A DNA stretch of 64,000 nt from the NCBI GenBank assembly GCA_019416685.1, contig DXWV01000032.1:71670-135669 (forward strand). The letters are read 5' to 3'. This DNA is from Bacteroides sp. GTDB lineage: Bacteria > Bacteroidota > Bacteroidia > Bacteroidales > Bacteroidaceae. The notes under the pieces are model-generated. The model was not told the DNA's origin. It saw only the letters and a list, made by a program, of their open reading frames with translations, and searched no databases. Shown here one piece after another: positions 48,525 through 61,300 of the stretch. Both the position numbers and the translations under genes were made by a program. Every line of letters begins with the position of its first letter. The first letter of the stretch is position 1.

Positions 48525-51500
48525 AATGAAAATACTTTTTATGAAGTAACAGGCGTAGATAAAGCGACTGTTACGGTAGATTGTAAAGAAGATAAGGTTT
48601 TGACGGGGATGCTGCTCTATGCTGGCAGGGGAGTTGATGTAACCAAATGGAAAGTTGAATATTCAAAAGACGGTCAGACCTGGAGAGAGTTCAGACCTTC
48701 ATCTACCCGGATGATAGGAATGGGAGATATAGCTTTGTTTTCATACAACCGTTCTGTCACGAGCAATACATATAGTGCACGGTATTACCGCTTGACGGCT
48801 ACCGGAACTAATAAAATACGGATAGCTGAATGGCAATTGTTTGGTTATGCATTTGATACGGAAGGTGGAAAACCATATTTTCCGGCAGATGTGACAGAAG
48901 GTTTAAATCCGGAGAAACAAGTTACCGGTTATCCGGAAGGAGAGGGGAACGAAGGAATCAGAAAATTGTTTGATAAGCAATTAACAACTAAATACTGTGT
49001 CTTAGGTACAAGCTTTTATGTACAGTGTGTACTGGACAGAGCCTATAAGTTTAATTCATATACTGTAATTGCTGCAAATGATGCACCCGAGCGTGACCCT
49101 AAGTTATGGAGTCTTAGTGGTTATAACCCTGAAGAAGGATGGATTGAATTAGATGAACAGAGAGATTTTAATTTTCCCGGGCGTTATACAACAATGAAAT
49201 TTCAGATAGATTCTGATAAAGAATTTACTGCTTTTATGCTGGAAGTTTCAAGTATACATTCCGGTGATAGGGTACAATTGGCCAGCTTAAAGGTTTACGG
49301 AGAGCCTACGGGAGGCCCTGCGGTAGCTCCGGAAGTACCCTCTAATCCTTCTTCCGATCCGAAAGAACGTGCTTCAGAGTTAGTTCGCCTGATGACAAAA
49401 AGTGAAAAGCTGTCATACGTCGGAGGAGTAGACTGGATGTATACAAAAGCTGTTCCCCGTTTGGGTATTCCGCAGATGAAAATGTCTGATGGACCTCAGG
49501 GAGTAGGTACCTGGGGAAATTCCACAGCTTATCCTTGTGGTATTTGCCTGGCAGCTACCTGGAATGAAGATCTGGCTCATGCATATGGAGAGGCTTTGGC
49601 TTCTGATTGTCGTTCTCGTGGCGTAAATGTATTATTAGGACCGGCAGTTAACATTCATCGTGCCCCTATGTGCGGTCGTAATTTTGAGTATATGGGCGAA
49701 GATCCCTATCTGACCTCCCGTACAGCAGTAGGGTATATCAAAGGCTTGCAAGAAAATAGAGTCATGGCTGTTATTAAACATTTTACCGCTAATTTTCAGG
49801 AATATGACAGAAACTATATAAGCTCGGATATTGATGAAAGAACGCTGAATGAAATTTATTTTCCGGCTTTTAAAGCTGCAGTGCAGGAGGCCAAAGTAGG
49901 GAGTGTGATGAGTAGTTATAACCTTTTGAATGGTACATGGACTACACACCATCCCTGGTTGCTTCGCACCGTTTTGCGCGACCAATGGGGATTTGATGGT
50001 ATTTTGATGTCCGACTGGGGCTCTACCCATTATTGTTTGCCTGCTGCACAAGGTGGGCTGGATTTGGAAATGGCCGGTGGAGAGAGAATGAACCCTGATA
50101 GTTTACGCTATTTTATCAACCGGAAAGATTTAGATATGAGTGTGGTTGATGAAAAAGTGCAGCATATACTCCAAACGATGATAAAGTTCGGATTTATGGA
50201 TAACGAACCGTCGGGCTCTGATGTTGCAGAAGACAATCCGGCTTCTGTAGAAACTGCTTTGAAAGTGGCTCGTGAAGGTATTGTACTTTTAAAGAATGAA
50301 GAAAATATTTTACCATTAAAAGCAGATAAGATAAAGAAAGTTGCTGTGGTAGGTCAGAATGCGCTGCGTTATCTCACAGGAGGTGGTAGCGGACGGGTAA
50401 CTCCCATTCGTTATGTCAGTTTCTATGAAGGTATCAAAGCCGTAGCTGCACAAAAGGGTATTGAAGTGAAATATGTAGATGAATATGATCATCTGGATGA
50501 TAATGTGTATGTATCGTCCGGTTCTGACGATCATGGTTTCAAAGGAGAGTATTTCAATAATAATAATCTGACAGGAACTCCGGTTGCTACAAAAACAGAT
50601 GCAAATATAAATTTCAATTTCCAAAACGGCACAGGAGTTGAAGGTGTCGGAACTTCTAATTATAGTATACGTTGGACAGCGGAATTACGTCCGGCTGAGG
50701 ATGGAGAATATATCTTCCATCTTGGTGGTGATGATGGTTTCCGTCTGTACATTGATAATAAGAAAGTGATCGATGATTGGAACCCCGGGCAAGAAAGATA
50801 TAGTACTTACCAAATGAAGTTGTCTGCCGGAAAAACATACAATGTTAAAGTTGAATATTATCAGGGTACGGGGGCAGCTGTTATTGATTTTTATTGGACT
50901 AAAGTAGGTGGCGAAGATTATTTCCAGGCAAGCCTGAATAATGCAGATGTAGTGATTGCTTGTTTCGGACATGACTCCGGAAGTGAAGCAGAAGCAGGAG
51001 ATCGTACTTTTGCGTTACCTTCCAAACAAAAAGAATTGATAACAAAAGTTTTATCAAAAACAACCACTCCTGTTATTGGTGTAGTTACGGCTGGTGGCAA
51101 TGTAGAGATGCAGTCCTGGGTACGTCGTTTGAATGGATTATTGTGGGCATGGTATGCCGGTCAGGAGGGAGGAACAGCCTTGGGAGAAATTCTGTTTGGT
51201 GACGTGAATCCGTCTGGAAAATTACCGGTAACATTTGAAAAACGCTGGGCCGATAATCCTACTTATAATAGCTATTATGATTCGGATAATGATAAACATG
51301 TTGAATTTACCGAAGGAGTATTTATGGGGTATCGTGGCTATGATAAGTCCGGCAAAGCTGTACAATATCCATTTGGGTATGGGCTTTCCTACACGACATT
51401 CAATCTGTCTCAGATGACAGTGGAACCTGCTGCAGGGGCCGATGCTATTCTGAAGGTTGTGTGCGAGTTGAAAAATACGGGTAATGTTGCCGGCGCACAG

Positions 51501-52004
51501 GTTGTACAGTTGTATGTAGGAAAGAATGGAGAGAGTAAGGTAGAACGTCCTTTGAAAGAATTGAAAGCTTTCAAAAAGGTATATCTGAAGCCCGGTGAGT
51601 CACAGAAGGTTGTATTTAATTTATCCGACGATGCTTTTTCATATTATGATGTAGATAAAACCTCTTTCGTCCTGGATGAAGGCAATTATAATATCAGTAT
51701 CGGTTTTTCTTCTGATGAATTACCTTTAAAAGAAGAAGTGACGGTAAAACATACAACAGGTATTGGGTCAATTGTTACTGCTGATAAAGTTTACCTGCTT
51801 CCCACAGTAGTGGAAGCAGGCAGCCCTGTAACAATCTGTTCCGGTATTGTTTCCAAAGTGGATGTTTACAACACTTCCGGGATATTAAAAGCCAGTTTTC
51901 ATTACACAGACCATATTCCTACTATTGGGCTTTCCCAGGGGATGTACCTTGTTCAGATGTGCGAGGGTGAAAAGAGTGTAAATGGCAAATTCATTGTGAA
52001 ATAA
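48525..52004 (+). pseudogene. 3' fragment of the split GH3 gene (discoidin, GH3 with PA14, T9SS-like tail)
   Basis: The frame is open from inside the insertion sequence through 52004; the first possible start is TTG 48600 (1134 residues), lacking any signal peptide. Content: rest of the first discoidin module (VLTGMLLYAGRG, ARYYRLTATGTNKIRIAEWQLFG), a second discoidin module, the GH3 barrel with the nucleophile Asp codon at 50013 in ILMSDWGSTH, the GH3 alpha/beta domain with a PA14 insert (GGDDGFRLYIDN), the Fn3-like domain and a T9SS-like tail (VDVYNTSGILKASF, GMYLVQM). All catalytic parts are intact, so a cytoplasmic, mislocalised enzyme might still be made, but the natural secreted protein cannot. 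The catalytic part is a close paralogue of the GH3 at 2187-4652, which could compensate. Confidence 0.9.
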
Positions 52005-52025
52005 TTGAATAGAAATGAGCTGAAC

Positions 52026-52214
52026 TCACCACAGAGTAACACAGAGTTCCACAGAGTAGTATTTATCTAATGAAACGCGGATTAACTCAGATGAACACAG
52101 ATTAAAAGGCTGTAGCTCTTTATCATACATTTGTTTCCCTTTGTGAAAATCTGCGTTTATTTGCGTTTCAATAAAGATTTAAACTCTGTGGAACTCTGTG
52201 TTACTCTGTGGTGA
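52026..52214. repeat. Palindromic intergenic repeat with perfect 32-bp arms
   Basis: The 32 bases at 52026-52057 (built from CCACAGAGT-like units: TCACCACAGAGTAACACAGA...) are the exact reverse complement of 52183-52214. Inside lie weaker arms, TGAAACGC near 52071 and GCGTTTCA near 52163. It fills most of the 283-bp gap between the split GH3 and the next gene. A related, shorter element is at 63893-63953. No frame or transposase is present, so it is a non-autonomous or REP-like repeat, possibly acting as a terminator or mRNA-end hairpin. Confidence 0.8.
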
Positions 52215-52287
52215 AAGCCATACAGAAATGAATCTAATGAACCAATTATAGTGTTATTAAACTTTGTAAATTTAAAAGTAAAATGTT

Positions 52288-55248
52288 ATGAAAAAACTAC
52301 TATTTTTATTGTTAAGTTTATTTTCTCTGACTGCTTTTGCGGAAGAGTTTTCCAAAGTCTATGTAGTCGGAGCAGCCTTTGATTGTGGTTGGACTGCTGA
52401 GAAGGCTTATCTGATGGATAATGAAGGGAACGGTATCTTTACGTGGACCGGTAAGATGAAGCGAAATGATTTTAAATTTTTATTGAAAACCAATCCGAAC
52501 GATATTTGGATTGACTGTTTGAATGCTGAAGTTGCAAACGAAGCTGTTGTGATAGGTAAAGAGCATAAAATCAGACACGTTGAGAACTCTCGGGTTACGA
52601 ATGATGACTATAAGTTCATAATGAACGATGAAGGCTCTTTTAAGATAACTGTGGATACTAAAAAGATGACGATGGTTATAGCTCCGGATGATTTGATTTC
52701 AGTTTCAGGTTTAGACGGAAAAGGCAAAAGAATCGTCAACATTTACGCATGTAGCGGGAAAACTGGTGATTCGGAAAGTGCTTATAAATTGTTGCTTAGT
52801 AAAGATGAAATCAAAAATAACAAGAGTAATAAGTGGTGTTACAAAGGAGATAATCCCTGGGTAATTTTCTCTTTACCGGCTATCTACTCCATTAATAAAT
52901 TCGGCTTCCGGGATGGAAGAACATTGGAAACGGGGAATGAGGTTTGTAATATTCCCGAATATAAAGTGTATGTCAGCACTATCGGTACCAATGAGGGCGA
53001 CTGGACAGAGGTTATTCATGAAACGAATGTAGGTGATCAGGATACTAAGGTAAAGCGTATCGCTCCTGTAGAAGCACGTTATATTAAGTTTGTACCGGTA
53101 AGAGATGCAAAAGATCAATATGTACGTATCTATGGGGTAGATATTTATGGCTCATATGTTCGTCCGTTGAATGAAGAAATTGTTAGTACCGGAAAATCGA
53201 TAGTAGATTATCACAATAGCTGGAGTAATCGGGAAACACCGGCCAATATTCTGGATGGAAACTATGAAGCTACAGAAGGGCAAGATGCTAATAACCCGTG
53301 GGCTTTTGCGAAAAAAGCAGATGTGAACGGTTGGGTTGTAATTGATTTGGAAAAAGAGTATGAGATTAGCAACTTTGCTCTGATTGATAGTGAAGAGTGG
53401 CTGACCGGATATAAAGTATATGCTTGTAGTTTTGCCGGAACAGATGAAGATTGGGAACTGGTATTTGACGGTACTTTTGATACTTCGCTGGTACGCAAGG
53501 AAGGAGTACCCGAAAAGACGTTTACAAGTCGTTTCCTGAAGTTGGAAATTCCGGCGGAGTACCAAAAAGGGTTGGCTCGTATCCGCGAATTTGAAGTATA
53601 TGGAAAACCTGCCACTCAGCCGGGTATTATGACCGGTAATGCTGATTTGAAAGCAGCTTATGAACTGGCTTTGTGGACTGTCAATATCAATACGACTCAG
53701 AATGGCATATTGAATGCGGGTGCCCGTTATGATGGTAACTGGACGCGTGACCTTGCTATAAATGTATGGAATGGATTCCCTTTACTACAACCTGCCATAT
53801 CCAAGAATTCACTACTTCATCTGTTGGAAAAGAATGAGCAGGAAACTATTGGTGCGGAATATTGGGATAAAATTATTTGGGTAAAGGGTGCTTATATGTA
53901 TTACCTGATGACTGGTGATAAAGCATTTTTGAGTCAGATATTGAAGAGCGGTGTGAATACGATTCATCAACTGGAAGATATGAAACGTGATAATAATCCG
54001 GTATTCGATTCACAATATGGTTTGTTTACCGGCCCTTCGGTATTTAATGACGGAATAGCCGGGTACGAAGAGCCTGTATGGGCCGGTGATGATAAGGGAG
54101 GAGCTGTTGTGAGCCATCCTGCACATAACAAAATTAAGTGTCTGAGTACCAATTGTATTTATTATGAAGCATATCGTCTGTTATCGCATATTGCAACTGT
54201 GTTGGGAGAAGAAGAGACTGCTTCAGAGATGAAGAAGAAAGCCGAAGATCTGAAGGCAAGTATCCGTACTAATCTGTTTGATGAAGAAACCGGTAAATTC
54301 AATTACCTGATAGATCAAAATGGAGATTTACATCCGTTCCAGGAAGGATTAGGTAATGCATTTGCAATCTTATTTGACATTGTATCGCCAGCGGAGGCTG
54401 AGAGAATAATATCTCAGATACAGGTTACCAAATTTGGATTGCCTTCTATATATCCACATTTCAAACGTTTCAATGATGCTAAACCGGGACGTCACAATAT
54501 GATGATCTGGCCGTTTGTGAATGCTTTCTATGCTGATGCCTGTGCAAAAACCGGTAGTTACGAAAGATTCACATCCGAACTATTCAATCTGGCAGATCTT
54601 GGTTTGAACAAGGGTGGTAATGATTTCTGGGAAATTTATGATCCGAAGGACGGACATCCGGATGGGGGATGGCAGACCGGTGGTCATTGGGGCGGCCTTC
54701 AACATCAGACCTGGTCGGCAACAGGCTTCCTGCGTATGGTCTGGTATGGTATGGCAGGCATGCGTTTTGATGATGGAAAGTTAAGTTTTAAACCGTTCTT
54801 ACCGAAAGAAGTTAAATCGTTGGAACTAACCCGTTTGAACTATGGAAATATGAAACTTTCCATCAAACTGGAAGGAGAAGGAAGCAAGATTAAGGAATTT
54901 AAGCTTAATGGTGTCGTAATGGATACTCCTGAGATTCCTCAGAATCTGGTAGGAGAACAAACCGTGAGTATCGTTCTGGAGAAGGGAGGTAATGTCGGGA
55001 TTTCACAATTAAGCCGGGATAATGATTTTTTTACGTTAACTCCCAATGAAGGGAGGATTATGGTGCAATTAAAAAATGATTATCGGGTAGATATGATTAC
55101 ATTATTTGATCTTTCCGGGAAAATAGTAGCATCAAAAAAAAATAGCGGCGGACTTAATTATATTGGAAGTAATCTTAACAAAGGAGTTTATACCGTAACG
55201 TTGAAGTGTGATAAAGAAGTTTATTCACAGAAAGTGATGGTTCCTTGA
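52288..55248 (+). CDS. Putative (alpha/alpha)6-barrel glycosidase with SusE/F-like and discoidin modules
   Basis: 986 residues; signal peptide about 1-18. N-terminal SusE/SusF-like beta domain (about 19-135; KVYVVGAAFDCGWTAEKAYL), two F5/8-type C modules (about 140-290 and 295-447), an all-helical catalytic-looking region (about 448-850), a beta domain (about 850-900) and a T9SS-like tail (about 905-986; ITLFDLSGKIVASK). The helical region resembles MGH1-like/GH63/amylo-glucosidase six-hairpin enzymes: ARYDGNWTRDLAINVW with D488, IIWVKGAYMYYLMTGD, and FWEIYDPKDG with E782, near GGWQTGGHWGGLQHQTWSA. D488 and E782 are candidate acid and base. I cannot assign a named GH family, so the glycosidase role is inferred from fold and context. 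Confidence 0.75.
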   Translation: MKKLLFLLLSLFSLTAFAEEFSKVYVVGAAFDCGWTAEKAYLMDNEGNGIFTWTGKMKRNDFKFLLKTNPNDIWIDCLNAEVANEAVVIGKEHKIRHVENSRVTNDDYKFIMNDEGSFKITVDTKKMTMVIAPDDLISVSGLDGKGKRIVNIYACSGKTGDSESAYKLLLSKDEIKNNKSNKWCYKGDNPWVIFSLPAIYSINKFGFRDGRTLETGNEVCNIPEYKVYVSTIGTNEGDWTEVIHETNVGDQDTKVKRIAPVEARYIKFVPVRDAKDQYVRIYGVDIYGSYVRPLNEEIVSTGKSIVDYHNSWSNRETPANILDGNYEATEGQDANNPWAFAKKADVNGWVVIDLEKEYEISNFALIDSEEWLTGYKVYACSFAGTDEDWELVFDGTFDTSLVRKEGVPEKTFTSRFLKLEIPAEYQKGLARIREFEVYGKPATQPGIMTGNADLKAAYELALWTVNINTTQNGILNAGARYDGNWTRDLAINVWNGFPLLQPAISKNSLLHLLEKNEQETIGAEYWDKIIWVKGAYMYYLMTGDKAFLSQILKSGVNTIHQLEDMKRDNNPVFDSQYGLFTGPSVFNDGIAGYEEPVWAGDDKGGAVVSHPAHNKIKCLSTNCIYYEAYRLLSHIATVLGEEETASEMKKKAEDLKASIRTNLFDEETGKFNYLIDQNGDLHPFQEGLGNAFAILFDIVSPAEAERIISQIQVTKFGLPSIYPHFKRFNDAKPGRHNMMIWPFVNAFYADACAKTGSYERFTSELFNLADLGLNKGGNDFWEIYDPKDGHPDGGWQTGGHWGGLQHQTWSATGFLRMVWYGMAGMRFDDGKLSFKPFLPKEVKSLELTRLNYGNMKLSIKLEGEGSKIKEFKLNGVVMDTPEIPQNLVGEQTVSIVLEKGGNVGISQLSRDNDFFTLTPNEGRIMVQLKNDYRVDMITLFDLSGKIVASKKNSGGLNYIGSNLNKGVYTVTLKCDKEVYSQKVMVP

Positions 55249-55334
55249 AGCAGTTATTGATGGATTTTTTAAAAACATATAAGTCTGTTGAACTTGTAAA
55301 ACTTTTATTCTTTGAATATATAATTATATAAAAC

Positions 55335-58300
55335 ATGAAAAAAATAACACTGGTATTATTATTGTGCTGTGTTGGCTGGCTATTTGCATCAAAGGCAGCT
55401 GATCCGGTAACAAGCACGAAGGGTGTATTAAAACAAGCAGTTTACATTGATTTTGGTAAGAGTAATGAACTGGATGGAAATATAACGGAAGGACCGGATA
55501 AAAACGGGCATTATTGGAATAATGCCATTGAAACAGAATACGGAAAAAAACTGGATCTGGTGAATGGTACAAATGAAAGTACCGGATTCATTATGGAAAT
55601 CACAAAAAAGTTTTCAGCCAATGGCATTCGTAACGGAGGTTTACTTGAACCGGATCAGATATTATTGGGAGATTTGGCTGTTTCTACTGCTACACAAGAT
55701 TATTTTTACATCGAGGGAGCAGGTGGTAATGGCAGTTTCCGTATTAAAAATCTGAATAAGAACCGGGCTTATAAATTTCATGTATTTGGCAGTCGTACTC
55801 AAACCGGGAGTGAAGAACGTGTAGGATACCTTTCTTTCACAGGTTCAACAGGTAGCCATGGTGTTTATCGTATGACGGGTAAGAGTATCGGGGCAAATGG
55901 AGAAAATCAGAATACAAATGATATTTATGTTACGGATTATATATTCCCCGATTTTAAAGGAGAAATAGATTTCCAATTAGCAATACAATCAGGAGGATTT
56001 GCGCATATCAATGCGATGAAAATAGAAGAGTATAGTGGTATTGATCCGTTGACTATAAAGCAAAACTTCTATATTGACTTTGGACGTAGTGACGGAACGA
56101 ATGGGCACCATACAATTGGGGCAGATGTGAATAACCATTATTGGAATAATGCTTTTGAAAAAGATAATTTTGCAGTTAGTAAAGGTTCAATGCTGAAATT
56201 GATAAATTCTGCAAATGTACAAACAGAAGTAGAGATGAAATTGGGATCGGGCTTCCGTTCCAATGGACGACTGAATGGTGGATTGATCAATCCGGAGGCT
56301 ACTCTTCTGGGTGATCTGGCCATTGAAACTGCTACAGAGGATTATATTTTTATTGAAAACGGCGGTACGGATGTTCCGGGTATTATTGATTTCAGTAATC
56401 TAAATCCGAAATCAGGTTACCGTTTTCATGTTTTCGGATGTAGAGATACGGAAACAGATCGTATGGGACTGTTTACATTCTCCGGCGAGAATAGCAATAC
56501 CGGTACTTATAAAATGGGAGGTAAAAATGCAGGTGGTAATGGTGTGAATCATACTACTGACCACGTTTATGTGTCGGATGTAATTTATCCGGATGCCAAC
56601 GGCAATATTCGTTTCAATATCGCTCTCTATGCAGATAAGTTTGCACATATCAATGCGATGAAAATAGAGGAGTGCACCAATGAACCTGTGATTAAAGCTA
56701 CTTCTATCACTCTCAGTGGAGCAGATATTACAGAATCCGGACAGACTTCTCAAATGACAGCTCAGATTCTACCGGTAGGAGCTACTTATCCGGCTATTCA
56801 GTGGAGTGTGGACAATGAAACTGTTGCACGTATTGATAATCAGGGTATTGTATATCCTAAAACAAACGGAAAAATAAAGGTTACTGCTTCTATTGTATAT
56901 GATGATAAAACTCTTTCCGATGAGTTCGAAATCAACATTAGCGGTCAGTTAGGTAGTGCATATTTTACAGGTACAGCTGTAGAAGAGGATGCCGAGATGC
57001 GCATGGTTACCGATCTACAGGGAACAATAACCAATCTTTTTGAGATATATACTTCTCTGAAAGGTGCGGGTTCATTCAGTTTCTATCGTGATTTGGGTAA
57101 CGGTAAAAAGATAGCGTACGGAGTTGGTGAGACAGAGGGCTCATTAATAGAAAATGGTAAACCCATTAAAACAGATCTTGCCGGACCGGTACGTATCAGC
57201 ATTGATCTGAACGGCCATACGTATGAGATATTACCCATCATTTCTTTAAATATAGTAGGTTCTTCTACTCCTACCGGCAATGATGTGCAAAAAGGATTGT
57301 CATTGGAATATAAAGGTGAAAGTATTTGGGGGGCACGTTTAACGTTGAATGGTGGAGACCCCCGGTTTAACTTTATTATAAATAAGGATGTGGCCAGGTG
57401 TCTGAAACGTATTAAAGGTACAAACCGGGTTGTGGAGCAGTCACAAGGTGAGCAATATGGAATACCACTCGAGGACATCCGTACGAATATGAATGGTGGT
57501 GAATTTTATGTAGAAGTCAATTTGAAAGATTACACATATACGGTAAGTTGCGGTGAAACCGAATCGTTGAAGATTTCTTATATGGGTTCTTCCGTTGCCA
57601 ACGGATCGGGTACATCGGATATGCATGGGTATGCCTTTATGTATACTCAGTTACTAAAAAAACGTTATGAAGAAGGGCGTGGATTAGATTGGAAAACTTC
57701 TAATATTTCTATCGGAGGTAATACAACTGCCAACTTGCTGGATCGATGGGAGCGTGACTTGCTGAGCAATTGTAGCAGTTACGTGATTTATGGCCTTTCG
57801 TTGGGAAATGAAGGTGTGCATGAGCGTGGAGAAGCTGCTTATAATAGTTACCGTGATGGTATGCTACAAGCTATCAGACAGGCAGAAGATGCGGGTATTG
57901 TTCCGGTTATAGCTAATAATTACACACGTGCCGATTACAATGAAAGTGACTATAATTATGTAAAGAAGCTGAATTTGCTGATTCATGAATGGGATCTACC
58001 AAGTATAAATACACTCGGAGCCATTGATGATGGTCAGGGACGTTGGGCAAACGGATATGAAAATGATGCTTTCCATCCTAATGCTGCAGGACATCAGGAA
58101 TTTTGTTATGCTATGGTTCCTTCTCTGTTTGACGCATTGGAAGCTGGTAAGCCATTACCGAAACGTGTACAGGGAACGTCTTATGAATTGGGAAGAACAG
58201 TTACTTCCAGCCAGATTGAATGGACGCCCGAAGAAACGGTTCATCCGTTTACTGTTTCGTTTGATATCAACACCACAGGAACCGGCACAATTGCCTGGTT

Positions 58301-61300
58301 TGAAAATGAAAGTGGTAACGGATTTTTCAGAATAGCTTCAGACGGTAAATTGATTTACGAATCTCCGTTATGGGGAACCATTCGTTCTGCCACTGTAATT
58401 AATGGGGGTGACTGGATACGCGTGACGCTCACTCATTATTATGCATGGGGGAATACAGTACTCTACATAAATGATGAAAAAGTAGGCGAATTGCCGGAAA
58501 AACTGGTACCGAAGAAATTTGTATTGGGCAGTAACCAGGTACCTGACCGGATTTCGTTCCGTGAATTGTTCTTCTGGCGTTCCGGAATGAATGCAGAAGA
58601 AATAGCCTGTGTAAATCAGGGTAAGATGATGAAATCAAGTCTTGAAATTTACGCACCTTTGGGTGGAGTCGAGCCTTTGGTAAATCTGGCACAGTCTACC
58701 AACAAGCTGAAACTTGTAAATGCAGGCTTTATGGTGGACCAGAAACTATACATCGATTTTGGAAAAAATGATGGTACCAATGGGGATATTACAGGAAAGG
58801 ATGTGAATGGAAACTATTGGAATAATGCGGTGAAAACAAATGCCGGAACAGAATATACACTTGTGAATTCTTATAATCAGGCTGTCGGTTGTCAGATGGT
58901 ATTAACTACAAATTTCTTGTCCAACGGCATTCAAAACGGAGGGCTTTTGGCGCCGGCAACTGAGTTGTTAGGTGATTTGGCTGTCAACACTGCCACTCAG
59001 GATTATTTCTTTATAGAGAAAAATAACGGAGCCGAAAAAGGAGGTATTGATTTCAGGAACTTAAAGACTGGTAAAGCTTACAAATTCTATGTCTTTGGGA
59101 GTCGTTATGACACCAATGAACGAACAGGATTGTTAACGTTCACCGGAACCAATTCTTATCAGGGAACACATCAGATGGGGGGGAGTAATATTGCTGTCGG
59201 CGATGTAACCGGAAACGTGAAGAATCAGAACAATAGTACTATATTCGAGTCGGAAGCCATCTATCCGGATGCCAACGGAACTATTCATTTTGAATTGGCG
59301 CGTCATGCCGGAAGCTTTGCACACATCAATGCTATGAAAATAGAAGAGTATAGTGTGGCTTATGCAGAAGGAACTTCACCACTCATCAGCACTACTCCGG
59401 CTGATGGTACAGGAGTACGTGTAGCCAGAATTCATTCGGCCAGTGGAGGTTTCAACAATGAGGGTCCCGAAAATTTGTTGCTGGATAAGAATGTCGCGGG
59501 CAATGGCAATAAGAAATGGTGCTATAATAATGCAAATAACTTTGTTATAATTGAGTTATCCGATTATTATGATGTGGATAAATTTGTGATAGAAGATTGT
59601 AAAACCCGTGAACCGGGCAATCCCAATCTCTCTGAATATTATATTTATGTAAGTACCACCGGAACTGCGGATACTGATTGGAAAGAGGCCGTACATGAAA
59701 TCAATCAGAGTGATATAATGTATAAAGTCAAGGAGATTACTCCGACTAAAGCACGTTATATAAAATTAGTGCCAAAGATCAGTGGCAACACAGTTCGAAT
59801 TTACGGATTTAAAATTTATGGACGCAAATCATTTGATTCTGTTTACAGCAATGGGTTAATTAGCGTGGGCAAGCCTGTTATCATGCAACAAGATGCCTCC
59901 AATGTTCAAAATGCTCCTGTTGCCCTGTTTGATGGTGAGTTGAAAGCTACTAATAGTAAATGGGCGGCTACTGATGGAGATAAATATGTTGTGGTCGATT
60001 TGGAAGATAACTACGCGATCTCTGGTTTTAAATTGTATGACGCAAAATCTGTTGACAGTAAAAGTGAAAATATCAATGGATATAAAGTTTCGGTAAGTCA
60101 GAATCTGGGAGATTGGAAGGTGATCACCGATGTAAATGATAAAAGAGATGAAAATATAAAAGAAGAAGCTGTTTTACCGGCTGAAGTGGCACGCTATGTG
60201 AAGCTGGAAATTCCGGCAGATCGTATGGGAGTATCTAAAACTTTGAATTTGTATGAATTCAGCATTTATGGAACATTGAATGTACAATCAGACGATGCTT
60301 CACTGAAAGTTCTTCAGGTAGAGGGAAAGATTCTGAATCCGGTTTTTGAGGCAGAGCGCACTGTCTATCAGGTGAATGTTGCCAAAGAGGTGGAGACGGT
60401 GACTATTAAAGCCGAAGCGAGAAATCCGGAATGTAAACTGAGTGGAGATCTGGGAGAAAAAACGTTGGTATTGGGTGAGAATAACTTTTTTATAACCGTA
60501 AAAACAGCTGATGATGCAGCCGAGAAAATTTATACGGTGAAAGTGTTTCGTGCTGAGAAGTCAACTATTGCCGGAATAGAGTCATTGAGCCTTGAAGGGA
60601 TTGATCTGGAACCGGCTTTCAGTCCCTCTACTCATTTGTATCGGATGGAAACAAAAAATGTAAAAGCCTTTATTTCTGCCAAATCTTCCAGCGAGTATGC
60701 AAAAATCAATGGTATCGGAGAGATTGCTTTATCCGATGGTCTGAACGAACTGAATATAGAGGTTGTTTCGGAAGACGGAAAAAACAAGCAGACCTATACC
60801 GTTATGCTCTACAATACGGCGAACTTGCTGAGCGTGGCTTCTCCTGACGGTAAAGGTAAACGTATTGTCAATATTGACAGTTACAGCGGAATGACGGGAG
60901 TTCATGAAAATCCTTTCAGAATGCTGAGAGGCTGGAAAGCAAATCTAAGCGGGGATAATACAATGAAGTGGTGTGACACTTCGGCTTCTCCTTATGCTAT
61001 TTTCTCTCTGGCTGATATCTATACGATCAATCACATTGAATTCCGTGATTGTAAAATGATTGAATCTGGTTGGGCGAATGTGCCTGCATATTCTGTTTAT
61101 GTGAGTACTACTGACACGCTGGATGGGAGTTGGACTGAGATTATTAATGAAAGCGGTGTTGCATCTGTCAATGAGAAAGTGAAATCATTTGATCCGATAG
61201 ATGCCCGTTTTGTAAAGTTCGTTCCTGTCAAGGGAGACAATGCCATTCGCATTTATGGGTTTGACATTTATGGTAAGTTTAAGGAAGCTATTGACCGGAA

